A stretch of 64,000 nucleotides of DNA from Hyalangium gracile. Its GTDB lineage: Bacteria; Myxococcota; Myxococcia; Myxococcales; Myxococcaceae. A model generated the notes under the pieces. That model did not search any database. It saw only the letters and a list, made by a program, of their open reading frames with translations, and was not told where the DNA came from. A program made the translations under genes and the position numbers. The DNA lies in contig NZ_JAHXBG010000021.1 in NCBI RefSeq assembly GCF_020103725.1, positions 150,268 to 214,267 on the forward strand. The letters are read 5' to 3'. This document shows positions 58,997 to 64,000 of the stretch, piece after piece; position 1 is the first letter of the stretch; the number at the start of each line of letters is the position of its first letter.

Positions 58997-60757
58997 TCAG
59001 AAGTCCGCCGAGATGCACTCGATGGCGGCTCGGACCCGGACGCGGACCTTGGGGTCGGCGTCTTCCTGGAGCGCCTCCAGCGCGGGCAGGCTCGCGTGCA
59101 CCTTGCTCCCTGCCAACGCCAGCACCTCGGCCGCGGCCTGCCGGAGCTCGGAAGGAGCCTCGTGGAGCACGCCCACGAGCCGTGGGACGAGATCCCTGCC
59201 CGGGGTCCAGAGGTGCAGGGCGTTGGGCAGACGCAGCAGCCGAGGCAGTCCTCGCAGCGCGGGGCCAGGCTCGCCCGAGACCCTCCAGTGCGCGTCCAAG
59301 GCTTCGCAACGCTGATACGCGTCACGGCGGCGCTTCTTCGCCCAGGTGAGGATCTCCGGGGCAGCGCTCGCCGCCGCGGGCCCCCAGTCCCCGAGGAGGC
59401 GGATCGCGGTCGAAGCATGCTGACGCGACTCCAGCCGCTTCCGCATCATCCGGAGTCCGCGAGGAGTCGGGGGAAAGCCCGCGAGAAAGAGCTGGGCCAG
59501 GGGCCCAGGCGTGTCCCATTGGCAGTACGAGGGGCCTTCGGCCTCCACCCAGTCGAGCACCCAGGGAATCGCGGGAGCCGCGTCGCTTCCCAGGTCCACC
59601 AGCGCCGAGAGCGCTGCCTGCGAGTCCCCCCGATTCTTGAGGGACTGGCGCAGGACAGGGAGGACCTCGTCCGCCCGTCCGGTGATGCGATGCAGTCCTG
59701 ACGCGGCGTCGCACCGGACGGTGGCATCCGAGTGGGTGAGGTGAGCCCGGAGTACCGGCTCGGCGCTGGGATCTCCGATGGCCGCCAGCACCTGGAGCAT
59801 CCTGCCGCGCACCGGACAGTCCTCCTCCGCGAGGCAGGAGAGCAGCATGGGCACGACGGCTCTGGCGGCCTCTCCGGCGCGTTGGATGGCCGAGAGCACG
59901 ATGTACACCGGGGTCTCGCCGAAGCTCCCGGGACCTGCCTTGCCCTCCGCGCGACGCTGCCGCAGGCGCGCGTACTCGCGTCCCAACAGCGCCAACAGGT
60001 CCTCCATGATGGCGGCGACCTTGCTGCCCATTCCGCGGAGGAGCCAGGCTGCATCGTACGTCCGGTCGTTGCGCAGCAGGGTCAGGAGAAGGGGTTGAAC
60101 CGCCTGCGCGTCATGGGAGACCACGATCAGCGCGAGCTCGAGCTTCCTCGCGGAATCTGTCGCGGCATTCAGGGCATCCATGAGCCTGGGGAGTGCGGGC
60201 TTCCCCAGGCCGTCGAAGATGCGGCGCATGGTGCCCATGAGGCTCGTGCCGCCCTGCTCCAGGGTGCGCAGCAGCAGCGGCAGCACCTGCTGGGGCTCGG
60301 CACGGACGAGCCACGCCGCCCTCAGACACGGGAGCAGCCGCTTCTCGTGCTCATCGCTCAGCGGAGCGTCTGGGGGGCGTGATGTGCCCGGAGGGAAGAT
60401 CTCCTCCAGGGCCTGCTTGAGCTCGCGGAGCACGGCCTCGACGGACGACGGGTTCCGGTGCGAGGCGATGCCCTCCCAGGCGGCCTCGACGACCCGCCAG
60501 TCCCTGTCGGTGAGCGCGCCGAAGAGCCCGTCCAGCCGCCCTGAGATGGGAAGTGACGAAGAGGCCAGGGCCCGGACGGCCTGGAGCCGGTCGCTGGCCC
60601 GCGGGTGCCGCGGCGTCTGGGGATGGAGAGGTTCGGAGGACAAGGGGCAGGCGGACGGGAGGAAGGATGCGCCTGCCCGGGAGCGTACCTCCAGCTCCCC
60701 GGCACGAAAACAGCGGGCCCCCACGCCTGACGTTTCCGTCAGAAGCGTGAGGGCCAC
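58997..60757 (-). CDS. HEAT-repeat protein
   Basis: 586 residues from a GTG at 60757; no ATG with a ribosome-binding site is near, so the start is uncertain within the first ~55 residues. From about residue 55 to the end it is a solenoid of HEAT/PBS-type repeats: 'LTDRDWRVVEAAWEGIA', 'MLQVLAAIGDPSAEPVLRAH', 'ATVRCDAASGLHRITG', 'ADPKVRVRVRAAIECI'. There is no signal peptide and no membrane helix. HEAT proteins scaffold other proteins; PBS-type ones can act on phycobilin-like substrates, but nothing supports that here. It is 71 bp upstream of the beta-helix gene on the same strand. Confidence 0.82.
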   Translation of the reverse strand: MALTLLTETSGVGARCFRAGELEVRSRAGASFLPSACPLSSEPLHPQTPRHPRASDRLQAVRALASSSLPISGRLDGLFGALTDRDWRVVEAAWEGIASHRNPSSVEAVLRELKQALEEIFPPGTSRPPDAPLSDEHEKRLLPCLRAAWLVRAEPQQVLPLLLRTLEQGGTSLMGTMRRIFDGLGKPALPRLMDALNAATDSARKLELALIVVSHDAQAVQPLLLTLLRNDRTYDAAWLLRGMGSKVAAIMEDLLALLGREYARLRQRRAEGKAGPGSFGETPVYIVLSAIQRAGEAARAVVPMLLSCLAEEDCPVRGRMLQVLAAIGDPSAEPVLRAHLTHSDATVRCDAASGLHRITGRADEVLPVLRQSLKNRGDSQAALSALVDLGSDAAPAIPWVLDWVEAEGPSYCQWDTPGPLAQLFLAGFPPTPRGLRMMRKRLESRQHASTAIRLLGDWGPAAASAAPEILTWAKKRRRDAYQRCEALDAHWRVSGEPGPALRGLPRLLRLPNALHLWTPGRDLVPRLVGVLHEAPSELRQAAAEVLALAGSKVHASLPALEALQEDADPKVRVRVRAAIECISADF

Positions 60758-60790
60758 CTACCGCTCGATGTTGGGTCCTGGAGTGGCCCC

Positions 60791-61984
60791 CTACTCAATC
60801 GGGGCGCCGACGACCTGGCACTGCTGGGGCTGGGCCACGGGGGCCGCGACGGCCTGGCGCGCCAGGGGCTGGGCCACGGAGGGATCCACGAGCTGCTTGA
60901 CGGTGTCGATGGCCTGTGTGGCGGTGTTGATGGCGTCAGCCACCGCGTTGAAGATGTTGCTCAGGCTCGACTGCAGAGGGTCCGCCGAAGCCGGCAGAGC
61001 GCCGCCCATCGGAGCGCTGACGCTGGCTGCGGACGGAGCCATCATCGGGGCACCACCGAGGTCCGGAGGCAGACCACCGGCCGCGTACGGGTCCATCGGC
61101 ATGCCAGCGGCGAGGTCCGGAGGCAGGCCACCGGCCGCGTACGGGTCCATCGGCATGCCGGTGGCGAGGTCCGGAGGCAGGCCACCGAGCGCGTACGGGT
61201 CCATCGGCATGGCGCCGGCCGCGTACGGGTCCATCGGCATGCCAGCGGCGAGATCCGGAGGCAGGCCACCGGCCGCGTACGGATCCATCGGCATGGCGCC
61301 GGCCGCGTATGGGTCCATCGGCATGGCGCCGGCCGCGTACGGATCCATCGGCATGGCACCGGCCGCGTACGGGTCCATCATCTGCGGGTTCATCATGCCC
61401 AGGGCGCTGGGCAGCATGGTGGCCGCCTCGAGGCCCGCGCCGACAAGGCCCGCCGCGCCGCTGGCCACGCCGCCGAGGACGCCGCCCGCGGCCGAGAAGG
61501 CACCGCCGATGCCGTTGCCGATGCCACCGAGCACATTGCCGACACCGCCGAGCGGGTTGTTCAAGCCGCCGAACGGGTTGTTCAGGCCACCGAAGGGCTT
61601 GTTGATGCCGCTGAGCGGGTTGTTGATGCCGCTGAGCGGGTTGTTCAGGCCGCTGAACGGGTTACCCAGGTTGGGCTTCTGGCCAGGGAAGTTGCCGTTG
61701 ATGTCCGGGCGCGGGGTGAAGGTGGAGCCGCCCGGCTTCTGGCCGGGGAAGTTGCCGTTGATGTCCGGGCGCGGGGTGAAGGTGGGCTTGCCGCCCGGCT
61801 TCTGGCCGGGGAAGTTGCCGTTGATGTCCGGGCGCGGGCTGGGGGTCGGCTTGGGCGCGGTCGGCTTGGGCGCGGTCGGGTTGGGAGCAGTCGGCTTCGG
61901 GGCGGTCGGCTTCGGAGCAGTCGGCTTGGGCAAGCTCGGCTTGGGCAAGCTCGGCTTGGGGATGCTGATCTTGGGGAAACGCAT
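60791..61984 (-). CDS. Low-complexity multi-repeat protein
   Basis: 397 residues; AGGAG lies 8 nt before ATG 61984. Four repeat blocks follow one another: PKP(S/T)(L/A) repeats (about 8-45); three copies of a unit with core 'RPDINGNFPGQKP' (about 50-103); LNNP/INNP/NKPF-G-G-L units grading into 'GGVGNVLGGIGNGIGG' (about 105-165); and 'MPMDPYAAGA' / 'GGLPPDLA' units (about 195-310). A helical end domain closes it (about 335-397, 'SNIFNAVADAINTATQAIDT'). There is no signal peptide and, apart from one Cys near the end, no Cys. This looks like a structural or phase-separating protein. No family is recognised. Confidence 0.75.
   Translation of the reverse strand: MRFPKISIPKPSLPKPSLPKPTAPKPTAPKPTAPNPTAPKPTAPKPTPSPRPDINGNFPGQKPGGKPTFTPRPDINGNFPGQKPGGSTFTPRPDINGNFPGQKPNLGNPFSGLNNPLSGINNPLSGINKPFGGLNNPFGGLNNPLGGVGNVLGGIGNGIGGAFSAAGGVLGGVASGAAGLVGAGLEAATMLPSALGMMNPQMMDPYAAGAMPMDPYAAGAMPMDPYAAGAMPMDPYAAGGLPPDLAAGMPMDPYAAGAMPMDPYALGGLPPDLATGMPMDPYAAGGLPPDLAAGMPMDPYAAGGLPPDLGGAPMMAPSAASVSAPMGGALPASADPLQSSLSNIFNAVADAINTATQAIDTVKQLVDPSVAQPLARQAVAAPVAQPQQCQVVGAPIE
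61050..61385 (-). repeat. Tandem 30-nt coding repeat encoding MDPYAAGAMP-type units
   Basis: About nine copies of a ~30-nt unit (GCGTACGGGTCCATCGGCAT on the plus strand, with few variants) alternate with a ~30-nt unit encoding GGLPPDLA-x-G. The copies are nearly identical in DNA as well as protein, showing recent slippage or unequal exchange. Copy number is likely to vary among strains. Confidence 0.85.
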
Positions 61985-62605
61985 GGACGTGCTCCTGGGA
62001 TGACGGGGGGCGGGCAGCCGGCAGGGGAAGTGCCTTGACGGGAAGGCATGACTGCAGCGCTCGTGCCAAACCCCGGAAGACCCGGGACTCCACGTACATT
62101 CAAGGATTTGCGAGGAAAGAGCGTCCCAGGTGATGGCATGAGCCCCCAGGCGCCGGATGACTCGAGCCACCAGAGGGATGACAGCTGTCACCAGGCGAGC
62201 CAGCGAATCAACCTTGGCCACGCCGTCAAGTTGCAAGCCAGGGCTGCAACTGCCGCAGCAGCCCGGCCCGGTCCAGCAACTCGTGGACACGTGCGGCAAG
62301 CACGACGTGCTGCGGGTTTGAAGCGGTGAACCGCTAGGGAGTGAGGATGACGAGGGTCCCCTTGTCCAACCACCCGTCAAGACGAAGTAGAAGAGTGGAG
62401 GCGGCGGGAATCGAAGCCGTGTAGGGGGTAAACCGGCCCGCTCTGAAAAACGGCGCTCTCCTCGGTTTCCCTCTGAAAATCGGCCCCTCGAAGCGTCCAC
62501 ACGCGTCCGCACGAGTCCAGCGGATTTGGTCCTTTTTTGGTCCCCTTGGTCCCCCGCAAACTGGGCCTTTGGGGGACTCTGGAGCACGCCAGGACGCGCC
62601 GTGCT
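61985..62605. other. Gene-free stretch with att-like sequence, palindrome and direct repeats
   Basis: No open frame here looks coding. It contains the 12-bp palindrome TGACAGCTGTCA (62179-62190), the dyad AGCACG-A-CGTGCT (62299-62311), and a tmRNA/tRNA 3'-end-like segment at 62396-62415. Two copies of CTCTGAAAA(A/T)CGGC (about 62441-62486) follow. Base composition is less GC-biased than the neighbours. I read it as the margin of a former integrative element. Confidence 0.5.
62396..62415 (-). other. tmRNA/tRNA 3'-end fragment, probable attachment site
   Basis: On the minus strand this reads TTCGATTCCCGCCGCCTCCA, the T-loop, T-stem and acceptor end of a tmRNA (ssrA) or tRNA. The base pairs for the 5' half of the T-stem are only partly kept, and no tRNA or tag-coding body is attached. 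Integrative elements commonly use such 3' ends, leaving one copy at each junction. Confidence 0.6.
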
Positions 62606-63021
62606 TCACGAAGGGACCCCACCTGTCCAGGTCGTCAGGAAGTCGCAGAGATCCCGCCCCCGCATCTCCACGTTCGCGCCGATGGTGGCCAGCGTCGCCT
62701 GTTCCTCCGTCGTCAGGATGGCCTTGTGTTCCAGCAAGTTGGCCAGCACCGCGCTAAGGCACTCGCCCAGGCTCACCGCCGCCCCAAGCTTGTCCGCGAC
62801 GGTCGCGCGGCCTTCACCCGTGACCGCCTGGGAAGGATGGGCCACGAGCCGCGCGCGGAGTTCTCCAGCACGTTGCACCAACTCCCCAGCTTGTCCGCGC
62901 TGACAGGCTCGCGCTTGCACTCGGGGGATCCGATGCAACCACCACCGGGGCCGCGAAGGTGGCCGCAGGGGTTGAGGGGGTAGAACATCGTCGGGGCGTC
63001 TTGCTGCGGGGGCGTGGTCAT
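62606..63021 (-). pseudogene. Frameshifted gene downstream of the XRE regulator
   Basis: Start ATG 63021 overlaps the regulator's stop (ATGA) and encodes 'MTTPPQQDAPTMFYPLNPCG' and 'SPECKREPVSADKLG'. The frame then fails, while a second frame continues as 'ELVQRAGELRARLVAHPSQA' and ends '...CDFLTTWTGGVPS' at 62606. Adding one base to the C4 run at 62884-62887 joins them into a ~138-residue protein. The four Cys near the N-terminus suggest a small metal site. The family is not recognised. The slip may be a real mutation or an assembly error in the homopolymer. Confidence 0.65.
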
Positions 63022-63518
63022 CCTCGATCCCTCCTCTGGCGCCGGGGGCGCTTGGGCTCCGTTGCGAAGGCCACGACCAGCCGCAGGATCAGCCTGAGCT
63101 GTAGCCCTTGGAGGCGTCCGAGCAGATGCAGCAAGCGTCGCATTTCGGGCGCGTGCGCCAGCTCGGGCGGCACTTCGAGCTGTGCCGCTTGCGGCAGGCT
63201 GTCCACGGGGGCGAAGCCCATCAGCTCATGCGGGCCACTTCGCAGGGCCACGCACAGCCGGAACAGCGTGGGCACGCTGGGAAGCATCTTCCCGCGCTCC
63301 ATCCGCCCAAAGACCTCGGTAGCAATGCCGACGCTCGCGGCAAGGTCGGCCTGAGTGAGCCCCACGCGCATCCGTGCGGCCCGCAGCGCCCGACCGAGCG
63401 TAGCCCCAAGCCGCCGCTCTTGGCGCTTCGCGTCCCCAGGAAGCGAGCGAGGCCGACTGCGGGCCTTGCGCCGGGAGAAGCCCTCTGCGGGCCGTGCTGT
63501 CTGGTGGTCTTTCATCAT
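63018..63518 (-). CDS. XRE-family helix-turn-helix regulator
   Basis: 166 residues from ATG 63518 (GAGG upstream; a second ATG follows immediately). The N-terminal ~40 residues are basic. The HTH_XRE domain spans about 55-110: 'LGRALRAARMRVGLTQADLA', 'SVGIATEVFGRMERGKMLPS'. The C-terminal part ends in basic residues ('TEPKRPRRQRR'). Such regulators are common in phage-derived and integrative elements, which fits the att-like sequence nearby. It is followed by the frameshifted gene with an ATGA overlap. Confidence 0.88.
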   Translation of the reverse strand: MMKDHQTARPAEGFSRRKARSRPRSLPGDAKRQERRLGATLGRALRAARMRVGLTQADLAASVGIATEVFGRMERGKMLPSVPTLFRLCVALRSGPHELMGFAPVDSLPQAAQLEVPPELAHAPEMRRLLHLLGRLQGLQLRLILRLVVAFATEPKRPRRQRRDRG

Positions 63519-63665
63519 GGGAACCTCGCGCGCCGCGCCAGCACGAAACACCCAAGCCGGGGGCGCATGACAGGGAGAGAGCAGGCAGCCGATCAGCTCA
63601 CCGGGCGCGGTGAACTGCCGCGACCAGGGGCGCCCCCAGGATGCAGGGCTCCCCCAGTCGCTTCG

Positions 63666-63759
63666 CACTGGCCACGCCGATCCCCCTCGGTGTGGCCAGT
63701 GGCGCGCGCTCCGATGGGATCGGCCTGTCCCCCTCCAAGGTCAGAGGCAAGCCGATCCC
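63666..63759. promoter_or_regulatory. Cluster of mutually exclusive hairpins upstream of the XRE gene
   Basis: The 482 bp from 63519 to the window end hold no supported gene. CACTGGCCAC (63666-63675) pairs with GTGGCCAGTG (63692-63701), extended by CCGA/TCGG around a TCCCCC loop. GCCGATCCC occurs at 63676-63684 and 63751-63759, and GGGATCGGC at 63716-63724 can pair with either. The hairpins exclude each other, as in a conformational switch or a recombination/replication site. Confidence 0.45.
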
Positions 63760-63840
63760 GTCTCGGCGCGATGCCGATGCGTGCTGCGGGGCTGAGAGCG
63801 GAGCGGGAGCCGAGTGCTACGCAGAGCTACCCGGGGACGT

Positions 63841-63852
63841 GATCACGTGATC
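63841..63852. promoter_or_regulatory. 12-bp palindrome GATCACGTGATC
   Basis: A perfect palindrome about 320 bp upstream of the XRE gene. It could be the operator of that regulator. Near the window end a direct repeat AGATCT-C-AGATCT (63979-63991) is also present. Confidence 0.35.
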
Positions 63853-64000
63853 AGCGGACAGCTTGCGCGTAGTGGACGCGGAATCCTGTGCAGTGGGGCC
63901 GCCTACGTCCTTGTGCATGCGGGCTGTTGATGGTCCTCAGGGAGCGCGTGTTTCTGATCCTCAGTCGACCGGGATTCCAGATCTCAGATCTCCACCGTCA

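Noticed and set aside
61050..61385. A CRISPR array
   Set aside because: The repeats are contiguous 30-nt coding units without unique spacers and are in frame with the protein. No cas genes are nearby.
62396..62415. An intact tRNA or tmRNA gene
   Set aside because: Only the 3' arm is present. The T-stem is incomplete, and no anticodon arm or tag reading frame lies next to it.
63641..63850. A 69-codon plus-strand gene near the right end
   Set aside because: It runs through the hairpin cluster, has no ribosome-binding site, and its composition is unlike a folded protein.

Overview
This is a high-GC window (roughly 68-70 % by eye) from a myxobacterium, most likely of the Cystobacterineae/Archangiaceae type. 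I infer this from the gene content, not from a database match. Three eukaryotic-type Ser/Thr kinases are present, one fused to an AAA ATPase and a histidine kinase. There are many lipoproteins with Asp-Gly-Gly linkers, an exported protein with a MYXO-CTERM-like tail, a CarboxypepD-reg TonB-dependent receptor, an ECF sigma factor with a membrane partner, and tightly overlapping genes (ATGA/GTGA).

Layout. 1-5476: the end of a LamG-like surface protein, a PEGA-tailed Ser/Thr kinase, a TPR-type exported protein and a GH10 xylanase lipoprotein. 5643-8885: an outer-membrane porin and an MHS-family transporter with an unusual periplasmic insert. 9056-11665: a large secreted LamG/Cys-repeat protein. 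11675-17273: a histidine kinase divergent from a four-gene TadE/TadG-like operon that has no Tad motor genes. 17288-22639: a 1,783-residue Ser/Thr-kinase-like/ATPase/GAF/histidine-kinase hybrid. 23280-25277: a protein with two candidate Cys-His-Asp triads, convergent with a 71-residue helical protein behind a perfect leader hairpin, then a frameshifted mini-gene. 25296-27378: a membrane acyltransferase and a short-chain dehydrogenase.

27725-40843 is a self-contained carbohydrate-utilisation locus. A large exported glycosidase-like protein is divergent from a seven-gene operon: LacI regulator, TonB-dependent receptor, GH144-like endoglucanase, sugar-binding lipoprotein, two ABC permeases and GH1 beta-glucosidase. 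Two LacI-type operator half-palindromes lie in the divergent promoter. A beta-1,2-glucan or related beta-glucan is the most plausible substrate.

41019-42920 holds an Ig-like (DUF5011-type) lipoprotein and a DsbA-like thioredoxin. 43443-52491 is a run of seven co-directional genes with short gaps or overlaps on the minus strand: two exported/lipoprotein genes, a barrel-like protein, an ECF sigma factor, a membrane protein, a Ser/Thr kinase, and a 1,144-residue protein. The last has two tandem ~438-residue modules, each with a D-x19-E-x-K nuclease signature (PD-(D/E)XK-like), followed by an OTU-like cysteine-protease domain and a basic tail. This is the strongest candidate for an undescribed effector/toxin system here.

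52915-61984 holds an erythromycin-esterase-like lipoprotein, an M20-type amidohydrolase, an isochorismatase-like hydrolase divergent from a LysR regulator, a beta-helix protein with a MYXO-CTERM-like tail, a HEAT-repeat protein and a striking low-complexity repeat protein. 62396-64000 looks like the edge of a decayed integrative element: a 20-nt piece identical in form to a tmRNA/tRNA 3' end, a frameshifted gene, an XRE regulator, and a leader with three mutually exclusive hairpins.

Gene decay is common along the window. I reconstruct six broken or truncated genes from matching frames: 22924-23109, 25124-25277, 43047-43347, 52665-52914, 55557-55671 and 62606-63021.
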